DNA of 64,000 nt from Sialis fuliginosa (Eukaryota > Arthropoda > Insecta > Megaloptera > Sialidae). The position numbers were made by a program, and so were the translations under genes. The notes beneath the pieces were generated by a model. It did no database searches. It worked only from the letters and a program-made list of their open reading frames with translations, and had not been told where the DNA came from. Below are positions 35,105-47,045 of this stretch, piece by piece (position 1 is the stretch's first letter; the number at the start of each line of letters is the position of its first letter). The stretch lies in contig OY540815.1 in assembly GCA_961205875.1 (NCBI GenBank), positions 7,998,001-8,062,000 on the forward strand, given 5' to 3'.

Positions 35105-35950
35105 CTTTTTTCAATTAAATAGCAAATTAAATCAATTTGATATAATTTAGATACGCCGATATAAATTTTTCTGTCAAATCGGCATTTTGAAAAATAGAAT
35201 AAATAATTTAAAAAACATAGACTATAAGTGCATGCTGTATTAACCATAGTTTTAAAATATACATAAATTAGAGTGCTTTGAACCTGAACACTATTTTATA
35301 TTTTTAAACAAACAAAACAATTGTACGAAATGATAAATTAAAACATACATACAATTAAACTGAGTATTTCTCGCACGATAAAAATACATAAAACATAACA
35401 TTTTTTTAAAGCTGTCTAAAATCCATTACATCAAAGAACGTGCTGAATTTACAAAAGACCACAACATTATTCAAAGTGTTTTTGCAACGAGTGCATTGTG
35501 TCCTCTCAAATAAATCGAATCTGAGGAGAAGAAGAATAAAACATCAGATTGGTTTAAAAATGTTGTTTTTTATTAAAAAAAGTTGATGTACAATGTACAT
35601 AATATAACTAAATCAAATAGATAATTGCCATGAAATTCTAAGTAAATGCATTAAAGGTACACTGAAAAAAAATTGTTGAGAACAAATAAATATTAAATGA
35701 TTCAAGTAAATAAAGTATTTGTGCAGCAGCCAATAATTTCGTATTAGGGTCAAATAAATATTTCTTTGATAGAAATAATTTGCTTTAATACGATCAAATT
35801 CAAAATTATTTATAAGAATTGCGAATTATTCAAATTAGTAAATTGATTCGAGGCATCAAGTAAATAACAAATTGAACCAAGTTTTTCTTTATTTCATTAA
35901 ACATTTTTTTTTTCGGTTCAACCCAATAATTGTTCGTACTTATTTTTTGA
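35105..35950. other. AT-rich stretch, nothing identified
   Basis: No gene or repeat partner seen. Confidence 0.4.
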
Positions 35951-35954
35951 AGAG

Positions 35955-36300
35955 TAAGGGGGAGAGGGGTATTTTAAATTATCTTTTCTAAAGGTATAGC
36001 CTGACACAGTGAATTTCAAATCTTTAATTTTTCGAGAAATATTTTCCATTAGAGGTCTGTTTCACTTTTTCCCTTACCTGTTTCACTTTTTCCCAAATTA
36101 GAGGTTAAAATGAAACACACTTTTTTCATTTTTAAAGTTCGTGTTGTATCGTACAGTTCAAATGACGTAAATATTTAAAATGGTTATTCATAAGCGCATC
36201 TAGTAGAAAAAATGAAAGTATGAATTTGTATCGTTAACTATCAAAAAACATGAAAGATTTGTATTTTGTTTCACTTTTACCCTAGTTGCCCCTATATGGT
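35955..36300 (+). repeat. Family G dispersed repeat
   Basis: It matches 47,940-48,360 in inverse orientation, sharing TTTTTCGAGAAATATTTTCC, CCCAAATTAGAGGTTAAAA and TGAAAGTATGAATTTGTATC. This copy has a local duplication of CTGTTTCACTTTTTCCC (about 36,057 and 36,078). It is bounded by G-rich AAGGGGGAGAGGGGTA and by CACTTTTACCCTAGTTGCCC. It is non-coding, of unresolved class. Confidence 0.75.
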
Positions 36301-37135
36301 ATTAGATTTTCTAAATGAAAGTGTTACCCAAATCGGTTCAGTAGGTATGTATTGATAGTAATCTTTCTGTCTCACACTTTATTGTTTTCTTTTCTACTCC
36401 ACCTCAATCATTAAACATGTAACTGTATTATGAATGTAAAATGTAAATTATAATACAATATTAATTAAGAATTTGGTGAATTTACAGGTTGACTGCTTTC
36501 TAAAATATTTTATCAAATATTAAATAACGTACAAAATCAAAATCTGATTTAAATATTATTCTATAAAACTGTTAAAATTAAATTTTCTTTAATCTGTCTT
36601 CTAAGTGCAGTCTCTTGTAGAGATTATTTATATAGAAGCGACTCGTCTGATGAAATTAATTAAACGTTATAAATACTCTTGCAGTTTAAATAAAATATCA
36701 ATCTAAATACAAATACTACCATCGAATTTTCTATGCTATAATTTATTTCAATTTTCTTAAGAATAATAAAACAGTAGATGTTTGAATTAAACATACAATT
36801 ATCAGTTTTATTAAGTCATTTATCGAATCATGTTAATTTATAATCTATAAAAAGAAAAAATGGTTTCGCCTGTGATAATACAGAAATTTAAATATTGATT
36901 TATTTAAAAAAGAGCTTATGTAAATTTAGATAAATCGATCCAAAGTTAATGCAATCATCAGCAGCTAGATTTTGATGACTTTTTGTGTAGGTCAATCTTG
37001 TTTATTTTATTTTTTTTACAGAGAAGGGTATTTAAATGCAATATGTCTATAAGGACCGGCCTCAAGCAAATAGCGCTTTTTTGTAGAAGGTAGTCGATAC
37101 AGGATTTTCTCTTTAATGATTCATTTCTTTAATAC
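36301..37135. other. AT-rich stretch, nothing identified
   Basis: No gene or repeat partner seen. Confidence 0.4.
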
Positions 37136-37138
37136 CAA

Positions 37139-37458
37139 AGTTAGACATATGGTGTCGCTGACTTTATTGTAGATCTTTTGATTCTGTACAGTTATTTAAT
37201 ACATTATTTAGTTCAATATTGAACGGTTTAGGCAGCGTATTGTAAAATAGCGCGCCGACGGCAAATTTTTTTTCCGACTTGATTTACTATTATCGTCACT
37301 GCTTAGTTGTTATGTTACTTAACGTAACAAAATATAACCTATATCTTGGCCAGAGAACGTACCTATGAATTAAAAAAAAAACACGTAAATCGGATAAGTG
37401 GTTCTCGAGTGATAAGCGTACTAACGGACAGACAGACAGAGATACGTTGAGCTTTATA
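37139..37458 (+). mobile_element. Family A repeat, 3' part, with a LINE in its end
   Basis: It matches the last third of the family, from GTTAGACATATGGTGTCGCT to GACGTTGAGC then TTTATATA (one mismatch in GATACGTT). At the point where other copies read TATTAAGGAT, the sequence changes into the TAA microsatellite tail of the LINE. Confidence 0.78.
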
Positions 37459-38150
37459 TAATAATAATAATAATAATAATAAACAATTTATTCTGTTAAT
37501 CCAATGTACAGGAAAAAAATAAGTCAAACAATTAATAGTTCACAGTACATGTAGAGAATATATGCAGTAAATAAAATAGATATTATAGTTAATTTACAGA
37601 TTTAATGATCAGGTATGTCTTATAAATTCTGTAAGAGTGTAATGACATTTTTTACTTATTGTTAGATGTAGTTTTAATTCTTTTTTGTATTTATTGATGG
37701 GTAAGACTTTTATATCATTTGGTATTGCGTTATATATTCTGATTAACGTGTTTTCAACTCCATAGTGGACTAGAGACAAGTTAGATTTTTTTATATTTAA
37801 GTTTGTCTTGTTTCGTGTTAGATGATTGTGAGTTTTTAGGTTGTCCGTGAAAAGATTCAAATTAGATTTGACAAATATGCTACATTCATAAATAAACAGA
37901 TCGACTAGAGTTAATATTTTGAGTGCTTTAAAATGTGGTTTACAGGTTTCTCTTGGGTTTAAACCTAGGATAATGCGAATGCATCTTTTCTGTATTCGAA
38001 ACAAATGAATTGCGGAAGGGGTATTTCCCCAAAATATAATACCGTATTTTAGGTTTGAGTATATATGACCAAAATATGCACTTAATAAGGTATGTGTATC
38101 TGCGCCTTTTGATTTTAGCACTCTTAGTAGATATGTGTATGCGTTAATAT
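37459..38150 (-). mobile_element. 5'-truncated Jockey-like LINE
   Basis: On the minus strand the order is a coding frame (37,609 to about 38,147), a 150-base 3' UTR containing CCTGTACATTGGATTAACAG and AATAAATTGTTT, and a terminal ATT/TAA microsatellite at 37,459-37,482. Short-repeat tails are common in such LINEs. The 5' side is lost at about 38,150, where AT-rich sequence begins, so it is an ordinary dead-on-arrival copy. Confidence 0.85.
37609..38147 (-). pseudogene. LINE reverse transcriptase C-terminal region
   Basis: About 179 codons are open, ending at a stop (FIRHT). The readable frame starts upstream of the nominal GTG start with INAYTYLLRVLKSKGAD and continues as LSAYFGHIYSNLKYGIIFWG, then FRIQKRCIRIILGL, then FKALKILTLVDLFIYE, ending in a basic tail. 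The YGIIFWGN, IQKRCIRII and LTLxxLFIYE blocks are the conserved segment after the reverse transcriptase core in Jockey-group LINE ORF2 proteins. The endonuclease and catalytic domains are absent. The frame is uninterrupted, so the insertion is fairly recent. Confidence 0.85.
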
Positions 38151-38204
38151 ATATATATAGTTAATATATAATATATAGATATAATATATTTTATAATTTT
38201 CAAC

Positions 38205-38300
38205 TACACAAATTGACTTTTACAACTGCACTTTTATTTTTATAACTGCAGAAACAAGCTACAACTACACACTAAAATAACCTCTGATTTCTAGTACAGT
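38205..38300 (+). repeat. Fragment of the 30,764 hAT-like element
   Basis: CAACTACACAAATTGACTTT, TTTATAACTGCAGAAACAAG and CACTAAAATAACCTCTG match 31,030-31,105. Ends are absent. Confidence 0.6.
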
Positions 38301-38529
38301 TATCTTCTATTTCGGTTATTTGTAACTAAAATATGTTTGCCCTTTTTTTGTTCTCTTCACCCTAAATGTCTACGAGTTTACTATATAACATATAAGTTAT
38401 ACATTTTTGGTCTGCGGTAAAAATTGTAATATTCTATCATTCAAAAAATTATGGACTATGTAAATGTATAAATTATAAAAATGTAAAAACATCTCAAAGA
38501 GATTTTTTTTTGTACAGTATTAAATTTCT

Positions 38530-38635
38530 TATAATAAAGGTCAGTACAAATATTCCCTTACGAAGATATATCTATCTCCCTCAGTAAAATTTAGCACGAG
38601 GAAGCACAAGGTAAATTTTGTTTTGTAGGGTGATC
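38530..38635 (+). repeat. Family K fragment
   Basis: AAATATTCCCTTACGAAGAT and TTTAGCACGAGGAAGCAC are shared with 57,150-57,530, in the same order and orientation but closer together. An old, deleted copy. Confidence 0.5.
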
Positions 38636-38639
38636 CAAC

Positions 38640-40521
38640 CCTGGCATATAATTGTATCATTTTCATTACAAATTGTTCAGATACTGTGGGATGCTGCACA
38701 CCGCGTGTGTCTTGAGTAATAAATGTGAATTAAATGAAAGCAGGTAGAAGATGGCTTATTCGACGATATATTATGCATGCAGTGGCGTACGATAGATACG
38801 TGACAATTACTTCACGAGAATCAAATATGGTTATATAATAAGATTCTGAATAAATTCAGTACCTTATTTTAGGGTCTAAGGTGAATATTCAATCAAAATC
38901 GGCTTTCGTGTCAAATCGAAATAAACAAACGGTATATAATATATTAATATACTTATTTTTTCGATAGTAATAAAATATATTTAATTACCTAAATTCAAAA
39001 AAATATTTCCAGAAAATTTGATTCCAAAACATTTTTAATCATCCGATGATATTTATAATAATTTAATTTAAATTTTTAAACGGCACGCCTATGACATACA
39101 TTCATACCTATGCATATACGCATGATATGACAAATGGAGCCAGTTATTCTGTGTTCATTATTAGGTAAAATGAATTACTTTACTTCCTAAATGATTCCAG
39201 TAATTTGTTTGTATGCGTTATATGGTTGATGTATTCATGATCAAAAGAAAAGTTCTGAAAAGAAGAACTGTATTTTTATTAATCGATGTTTAAATTATAT
39301 TATATAATGCATTTTTTAACTTTGATCCTAATAATAGGTTAATATTCTGTCCTGATTGGAAAAATAAACTATCTGGCAAGTGATTGCACAAATGCTTCCT
39401 TCTTACAATTAGTAAAGGAATATTTTACTATAATACAAAAGTTATAATGACTTTTTTATAAAAAATTCAATGCTCTGCAAAATAGATTCTACAAAATTTT
39501 ATGTAACTACTTTGTGGAAAATATGGAATACCCCCCTTTTTATGGGATGATTTACTAACCAGATTTAATTAACAAATTAATTGTGAGTTTCATAAAAATC
39601 TGTTCGGTGGATTGTTATGTGTTATGCGTGTGACAAGAAACAAAAACTGTTTATTTTTATCCTGAAACGAAAACATTAAGTGAAAATTTTGAAATCTTAA
39701 ATTGATTTCTCCTTACTTTTGGATATAATAAGAAATCAAAATATTTGTATGTGCTTTGAAGCTTTTTTTACAAACAATTCATGTTATGGACTATTATTAA
39801 AAAGTATCTAATTTTCCTGAACCCTGCTCTGATATTTCACGTACGGAAAAATTCTTGACAATAAATGAAACAAATATAATTGAATTTTCTTTGAAATAAC
39901 CTATACTCTTAATCGTTTGATATTGGATATATTAAATAAAAAAGTAAACATTTAAAAAGAATCAGTGCAGCTTTCTGATTCTATGATTCAGATATCAAAA
40001 GGAATTCATTGATTCAACAAACGTAGTTCGCTTAGAACTCGGCTTTAATTCTTTGTAGTGTATAAATATCTTCAGAGCAATACTTTTTTAATTAAATTGT
40101 GTTCAATGCATTTACATTCAAAAATGTTTATTAAAGAAAATATCGATAACTGAAAAAGTGGATTTCAAAGATATAACTTTTAACAAACAGGGGGAAACTT
40201 GTATTATTACCAGTTAGCAATACCAATTATTAAAAAAAAGTATAAGCAGTTATGAAAGATATTATGTACATATTTGTATACACATTTCTGCATGTATACG
40301 TTTTCTTTTAAAATTCAAAGTATGTTCATAACGATTCAACACTTTGGTATAGTTTATGTCTAGACCAAATTCTTTGTAATATCGGGCAGTGTATTTACTC
40401 AAGCAATAAAACATTTGATCGACGAAACCCAATAGATTATATGTCGGCTAGGTATTGGAACTAAATATAATATAGCCAGACTGGAATTCATAGGAATGAC
40501 AAAACTGGGATTGTTTATAGA
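38640..40521. other. AT-rich stretch, nothing identified
   Basis: This would be the first intron of the candidate exon at 40,535-40,752 if that exon is real. I found no convincing downstream exon in it. Confidence 0.35.
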
Positions 40522-40534
40522 CTAGCATACATAC

Positions 40535-40752
40535 CTGCCGTCACATACAGTCTGCATTTTATGTTCTGAGTTTGGAATGTCACGAAATATCTGATCTAAG
40601 CGGAGCATCTCGGAATATAACAATGCCAATTTATGGATCGAGATATTAAATAATTCATACATAAGATTATTGTCTGCTATTTGCTTTTCGGTATTTTGTT
40701 TTATTGACATGTTCAGACATGTTTTATATTGCACAGTTAGAATTATAGACAT
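40535..40752 (-). CDS. Candidate first coding exon, unidentified protein
   Basis: The minus-strand frame starts at an ATG (40,752) with an A at -3 and an in-frame TGA five codons upstream. It runs 72 codons plus two bases to CGGCAG|GTATGT, a canonical splice donor at 40,534. Translation past the donor hits TAG after four codons, as expected for intron sequence. The product begins MSIILTVQYKTCLN and contains a probable helix, LFNISIHKLALLYSEMLRLD, then IFRDIPNSEHKMQTVCDG. Composition is varied and not AT-driven, unlike other frames here. No family was recognised and no downstream exon was found. It could still be a chance ORF. Confidence 0.38.
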
Positions 40753-40888
40753 AATAAAATTTGAAGATGCTCACTCGCGGTCGGTATTGAAAATTGTATT
40801 AGCCAATTAAATGGAATAATATCTGAGCCAGCATATGTATAATAAATTATTTCTAATGATTTATTAAGTTTTAAAAACATAATTCATA

Positions 40889-41370
40889 AGGTAAAGGCAC
40901 CAGCTATGGCCGCTATTAGAGCAAGTTTTCGTTTTTTTGGATTAATGGGATTAATGAACTAATGTTACTAATAAAACAAGCAACTCTTTATTTAATCAAT
41001 CTCATTACCAAAGTCCGCAAATATAGTTTGTTTTTTAAATTATAGCTTTTTATTTTGTTCATGTTTTTTCTCCAGTAATGGCAAAGGTAAAACCAGTAAT
41101 GAGCACTACTTATTAATGATTACAAAATGATAAGTATTACGACACAAAAGATATAAAAGAAAGAATCGTTAAATTTGAAACAATGTAAAGGAGTTGCTAT
41201 GATTTTATAATAATTAATAAACAAATTATACTAATAATTAGTTTAAATGTCCACCATTTTGACACCTATTGGCCGATTGTCATTAAATCACGCTGTAAGA
41301 CAATTAATTTAGTACATTTAATTAAAAATTTACCATTACTGGGGTCCTTGCCAAGACTAGTGCACTATCT
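40889..41370 (-). mobile_element. Family B MITE, reverse copy
   Basis: The ends AGGTAAAGGCACCAGC and GACTAGTGCACTATCT are flanked by TA (40,887-40,888 and 41,371-41,372). The interior matches the reverse complement of 7,143-7,686, including TTAGTTTAAATGTCCACCAT and CCAGTAATGAGCACT. The terminal repeats have accumulated several changes, so it is an older copy. Confidence 0.82.
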
Positions 41371-41374
41371 TATA

Positions 41375-41955
41375 ATGCCATGTATACTACTCTGTTATAA
41401 ACTTAATTCTACTAGCATATCTTAACATATCTACATATAATAGAGTATAATAATATGTATAACTAATTCAACAATTACAAAAGCATGACAATTAGTACTC
41501 AGAAAAAACATATATAGAAACGAAACTTCTTAATATGTCGTCTTCAGTCATAGAACTTTTAGGAGGATAATTAATGATGCTATTATTTGCAAATAATGTA
41601 ATAACAACAACCTTGAAGCAGTCTGATACACCTGTCTGCTAAATACACGCACATTGGTGTTTCCAATAAGGGGTTACTCGAGTAGATACATTCAGAAATA
41701 ACAATATACCTGCACCCCAGGGCTACATTCTATTATGAATATAACCCTTAACAGGTGGAGAATTCAAATAAGTTACTTTATATTTTACAATTACAATGAA
41801 TAAAAAATATATGTTATAGATTTTAAAGAACTTTCTTATACGCTGTGTACACGTATCTGATTATATATAATCAAAAAAATTATTCCTGGTTTATTTTTTC
41901 AATAACATTTTTTGTTTGCGAGATTTTGTGCAGGAAAAAAAATGATATACGTATA
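41375..41955. other. AT-rich stretch, nothing identified
   Basis: It contains ACTTTCTTATACGC near 41,830, a short motif repeated at 45,390-45,830. No gene. Confidence 0.35.
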
Positions 41956-41957
41956 TG

Positions 41958-42528
41958 GGCAAATCCACAGAACGTGGCCGCTTTGGGGGAACGGCAATAG
42001 TGCGCGTGTGGGAATGTATATTACCTACCCATAAGTACACGAACTCAAAGTATACTTTATGTAAACATGGAGTTACAAGTCGATTGCTTAATTCATATAA
42101 AAACTGCAGCACAATTTGCATTGAAAAATCGGTTATTTTCACGTTTTCAGAATGGAACTTTTAAAAAAAGAAAAATTCATACCACCGCAATTTTCTCAGA
42201 TTCAAACCAATGAATCTGAAATTTTTACTGGACATGTTTTTTGGTACAATGAACCTTTTCCCGGAGTTTCAAAGGCGCACACCTCTTACATTTCATATGC
42301 GCGATTGTTTTATCCAGCGAACGGCAATTTCAGCGTTCTTTTTTTGGTTTATTTGCTGTAACTTTTAGAACATCCGAAGCACACTCCTGAAATTGAGACC
42401 AATTATTCTTCTCTTTGTTACGAAGATTTTGAGACGACATAGAAGAGTGTGCGTTCAATGTTCCATTTTGAAGAAGCATTTGAGTATTTTAATTTAAAGC
42501 TAATGCGGCCACGTTCTGTGGATTTGCC
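41958..42528. mobile_element. MITE with GGCAAATCC ends, 571 bp
   Basis: The terminal inverted repeats are GGCAAATCCACAGAACGTGG then CCGC, and GCGGCCACGTTCTGTGG then ATTTGCC, a perfect 24-base pair. Short frames overlapping the ends are not genes. GGC-type ends suggest PIF/Harbinger, but no 3-bp duplication could be fixed in the TATA-rich flanks. Only one copy is in the window. The identical ends suggest it is not very old. Confidence 0.8.
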
Positions 42529-42529
42529 A

Positions 42530-43722
42530 ATATACATACATACACACATACATATTTCTGGAAATAGTGTAAACATACTATAATGACCTCGAAATATAAA
42601 AATATGTTGACATTTTTGATTTCGATTTTCGGACCGATTACAATAGCTTCTTGTTGAGAGGTTAATAAAAAAATCTATTGACGCCTATGTGCTAACTGCT
42701 AACACACGTGTTGATTTTAAGATACGTTGTGAATTTTCTAATAAGATGCATATTTAGATCATTACCTACTTACATATTTTTTTAACAAGAATACAATTTT
42801 ATAGGTAACTATAGTATAGCTTGATTAAATCCCCAGGGAATAAAATTATAATATCATTAGAGTTTTTTTGTCGGTCTATTGCATTTTGTTATTCCAGTGA
42901 AAATTATTATGATTGGATTCGTTTTTTTGTAATTTGGTTATGTCATTTGATGAAAATTGTGTAATTCAAAAATGTATAAATTACTATTGACCCGCTAGCA
43001 TTGTATTCGTTTTTATGAATATTTATTTAATTTATAAAAAAAATTTATAGTTAGTCTGGAATTTTTATTGAACCCCTTATTTAATACCTACTTATACACT
43101 CCAAAGTTAAGTTATCTTTGTTTCTAGATGCATTCCGTAACTCGAAAAATGTCCGCTAGTAGAATGTTTTTTATTATATAAATTGAAAATCGATCGGACG
43201 AAGCTCCAAATTAAGCGCCGCAACTTCGAGAAAAGGTGGTAATTGAAAATGTACGTAAATGCGAAGCAAAATATATTTAACTACCAAAACAGGATTATCC
43301 TTTCTACACGAATATTTCATTTCATACATTTTGTTAAATGTTTCATAAAAATTTATAGCTTCCTGATCCAGTTAATTTATTCTATTCAAATCGATACTTA
43401 AATAAATATGACAACGAAAAAATCACCTAGATCCAATCTGTAGGTGATTTTTTCACCCAAACTCCCTCACACCGCATGGGCTGATATAAATGTCTACGAT
43501 TCACATATCGTGGGAAACAATCGGCCACCTTTCAGAGACGTTTCACAGACCGGATGTCGAATGGCCTCACGAGTCATTTGCCTTTTTAAGACGTTTTATT
43601 TGAATTCTATATTTGAATAAGAATGTATAATATACATATACGTGATTTTGTGTGTATATCAAATGTGCATTTTGCTTGGAAGAAGTTTAAAAAAATCAAA
43701 TTAATAGCTATCTACGGAGATA
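42530..43722. other. AT-rich stretch, nothing identified
   Basis: The dyad CACCTAGATCCAATCTGTAGGTG with surrounding GATTTTTTCAC lies near 43,425-43,455. Otherwise unassigned. Confidence 0.4.
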
Positions 43723-43870
43723 ATCTTTATATATAAAAACGGAATTATTGTTTAGGATTTTTGAAAAAATATTGTTGAATTAAGTACAAACACAATTAAT
43801 TATTATCGTAATAATAATAAAATCAAAACCTAAATTACCTAAAAAAAAATCAGAGCAAAAATTACAAATA
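43723..43870 (+). mobile_element. Family A 5' fragment
   Basis: ACGGAATTATTGTTTAGGAT, GAATTAAGTACAAACACAAT and AACCTAAATTACCTAAAAAA match bases 30-180 of the family. Both ends are missing. Confidence 0.68.
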
Positions 43871-44215
43871 AATTTTATTCTGCCGGATATTTGAGTTCGT
43901 TGATTAAACTTACAGCGCCCTCTATCGAGAGAAGTACGCATTTTTAATAAAAATATTTCCTACTAAAGATACTAATTTTTACACGTAGAATACGAATATG
44001 CAATAAAAAATACAGGTTTTTATTTAAAAAATCAAAATTGACTTTGATTTGACCTTGAAAAATGGTTTGAAGATCAACTGCAAGGTCACCATTGTTTAGC
44101 CCCCTTGAAACCAAGCAACTTTTGTTTGAAACGTTTTTCTCAATTTCGCTTACTTTTCGAGATATTTGACTGCGTTGATTAAAATAACTCACCCTGTATA
44201 TGCCAATAGATTATG
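43871..44215. repeat. Probable transposon remnant ending ACCCTGTATA
   Basis: A GATTAAACTTACAGCGCCCT start and a CTCACCCTGTATA end frame this block, and GTTGATTAAA occurs near both ends (43,899 and 44,174). ACCCTGTATA is a frequent terminal string of insect non-autonomous DNA elements. No second copy is in the window. Confidence 0.35.
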
Positions 44216-45370
44216 GTCGTAATTCTCATTGATGATATTTAATAAAAGACACGCAATAAACCCGATATGGTTAGTGATCAGAGGTATTGTAAAGTCAATC
44301 GTTTTTGAGGTATCATTTTATCCTCAAATAACATAAACAGAGAGCTAGCATAAATCTCATACGTGTTTGTTTGTGTGTTTTAAATTCGTTCACCCGGTGC
44401 TATTTTTAGCACTTGAATTGCCATTATAGAGGATGTCTACTCATAAGATATTAACATATTTAATTGAGAGTTTGCGATAATATCAGAGTGCATCTGATAT
44501 TTTATTTGTATTGAAAAAAATGTTTAAATGTTAATTATAGCGGTAGCATCAATTTTACTATGTGTAAGTGACTTATATTAAGTATGTTAAGTATATTATT
44601 AAATTCCATTACAATGATATCAAAAATTTAATTTAGTTTAATAACAGTAATGAAAAAGTGGATAAATATTTGAACAAAATTATAAAGTATACTTAAATAT
44701 GGAATATAATTTATAAATGTTGATAATCGTTGTGTCTACTGAATAAATCATAAAAAATAAAAGAACTGAATTAATTTTAAATAAAACAATTCGCTTTATA
44801 TTCTTTCTTTATGTTAGTTAATTAAAAAGTGTAATAAAATCAAATGAGAACACGATTTCTTACATGAAATAAAAAACAATTATTTTTCTTCTAATTGCCA
44901 ATGATAAATAACAAAACAGGGTTCAAATTTTGTAACCTTGTTAACTCCAAACGAAATATAATAATATAAAATTATTTTTTTTTAATTTTGCAAATAAAAA
45001 ATATAAACCTATTTTCAAATCACATATGCAAAAAATTAATTTAATACAATTTGTTCCATCAAAGAATATAATTTTTGTGATATGCATGAAATTAAGAAAT
45101 TTGTATCATAAGAAAAACAACATATAAAACCATTATTTTAATCAGTAAAACATTCAAAATTAACGGGTAGATGAAAGAATGCATATAATTAGTAATTAAA
45201 TTAAAGTATTTTTGTGTTAATGTTTTAGAATATTTAAAAAAAATTAGGTTAACTTCATTGGACATATAACCTGATTATAAACAACAACAAAATGTATGTT
45301 ATTAGTTACAGAAATTCGCATCATGACAATTATAAGAATCCATCCGTTTTCGGATATTAAAATATGTATC
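44216..45370. other. AT-rich stretch, nothing identified
   Basis: No gene or repeat partner seen. Confidence 0.45.
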
Positions 45371-45372
45371 TG

Positions 45373-45835
45373 CCATGGGAACCACGGAACTTTCTTATAC
45401 GTAATCCTAACAGTGAATAGTATACGTGACTCTTATTTTATTAAAACATTTCTGACAAACTAATAAGATAGAATAAAATGAATAAAGATAATATTATTCT
45501 CTACATTATACATATAACAAATGATTTTTTTTAAACTAAATAACTGAAAACGGATGTTAACTGTTGTCAATTTTTGAATTTTCGAATTATTTTTAAAATA
45601 AGAAAAAAATGTTATAGATAATAAAAAATATCGAGTATGTTATTATCTATAATTTATTCCCCATACATTTTTTCCAGTATTTATGATTTAGCCAGAAATC
45701 ATTTTTTTATATAATTACTAAGACTCACCTACACTGTCTACTCTCAGTATTACGTATAAGAAAGTCCCATGGTACCTATGGCAAACACTCACACTGTTCA
45801 ATCTCTGTAATACGATAAGAAAGTCCTATCACACT
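45373..45835. repeat. Inverted plus tandem repeat around ACTTTCTTATACG
   Basis: CCATGGGAACCACGGAACTT then TCTTATACGTAAT (about 45,375) is inverted at 45,750-45,777 (ATTACGTATAAGAAAGTCCC then ATGGTACC). A second degenerate copy follows in tandem at about 45,785-45,835 (AATACGATAAGAAAGTCCTA). The enclosed sequence is AT-rich and non-coding. Confidence 0.6.
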
Positions 45836-45929
45836 CATGACAGATATTCCTTATCTGTTATGAACCATTTGAATTATAATAAACTTTTTTTAATAGAACA
45901 TAAATTATAGATATTGATATTACCTACAA

Positions 45930-46290
45930 TTTTTAACTTGACCATTTTTCTCTATTTCGTACTGTTTCAAAGTAATTCGAAAAATTCAAAAATCGACGTA
46001 GGTAAACATCCCTATCCGGTTGAAAGATCGTTTTCAAAAATAAGACTTTTCTTCCCAGATAAAAATTAATCTTAGCTATAAAATTTTATCCTTCTACGAT
46101 TTATCGTATTTGACTTACAGCGCGTACAGACAGACAGACGGACACACAGACATCATGGCGAAAATAGTCAGAATGGATTAAGGGAAGGTCAAAATAGATA
46201 ATTCCATCAAAATCCGGATTTCAACTACATATACTTACTTATACTAGGTATATTTCATATACATGGGTATAAGAAAGTAAAAAACGTATC
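45930..46290 (+). repeat. Probable non-LTR 3' region (family L)
   Basis: It has a GACAGACAGACGGACACACA tract, then CATCATGGCGAAAATAGTCA, and ends GGTATAAGAAAGTAAAAAACG. This order (GACA tract, ATGGCGAAAA block, terminal AAGTAAAAA) recalls 3' ends of arthropod non-LTR elements. The terminal TATAAGAAAGT matches the motif of the neighbouring repeat at 45,373-45,835. The class is inference. Confidence 0.4.
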
Positions 46291-47045
46291 CGAACAGATA
46301 CATACGGTTAATATATTATTTAGATGTGTAAAGGCTATTATTTATATGTGATAATTGATTATGCCCTCACAAAAAAAATTAAAAGAATTTTTTTTAAATA
46401 ATCAACTCCAAGAAACAGGATTCACGAGAAACTAGTTTGTTGAAGACAATAACTAATTAGTAAAACACCTAAATAAATTCACCCAAACATAAATATTCAC
46501 TGTCTAAAAAAAATACCATTCGAAATGCTGCAGAGCGAATTTGGCAGGCATAGCAATTTCTATGTTTACAATTTTTGTAAATTTCACTTGAAGCGTTAAC
46601 CTGTCAAAGAGCTGGCGCGGTGTAATTATCACACAGAATGCACAATGTGTAAACATTTACACAAAGTTTCGGCGCGATAAAATCAAATTAATGCAAAACA
46701 AGACCATGATTTATGGTAGAGGCGGTTTTGACGAGACTACGTATACTAACGAATAAAATAGGTGGTGGAAATGATGCCACACTATTAACACAAAAACTGT
46801 ATATATCTAACACTTGATTACCGGTTAACACGTTAGCTGCAGAAGTAGGTTCTACAGTGTTATTAAGGGGGATGAACAGTGTAAACGTCAGAATTTTAGA
46901 TGTTTTTTGTTTATTTTATAAAAAGAAATCGGTTTGATAGATTCATATCAAATTTTGTACACATCTTTAGTACATTAATAAGTACTTAAAAAAATTTTGT
47001 TTTAATGGTATATGTTTGCATAAAGATCCTTTTGAATCTGGCCTC
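46291..47045. other. Unassigned AT-rich sequence
   Basis: No repeat partner or gene. A slightly GC-richer patch at 46,530-46,760 has no readable frame. Confidence 0.35.

Noticed and set aside
41891..42164. Overlapping ORFs on both strands near 42 kb
   Set aside because: They lie in the terminal repeats of the 571-bp MITE; the openness comes from its GC-richer end.
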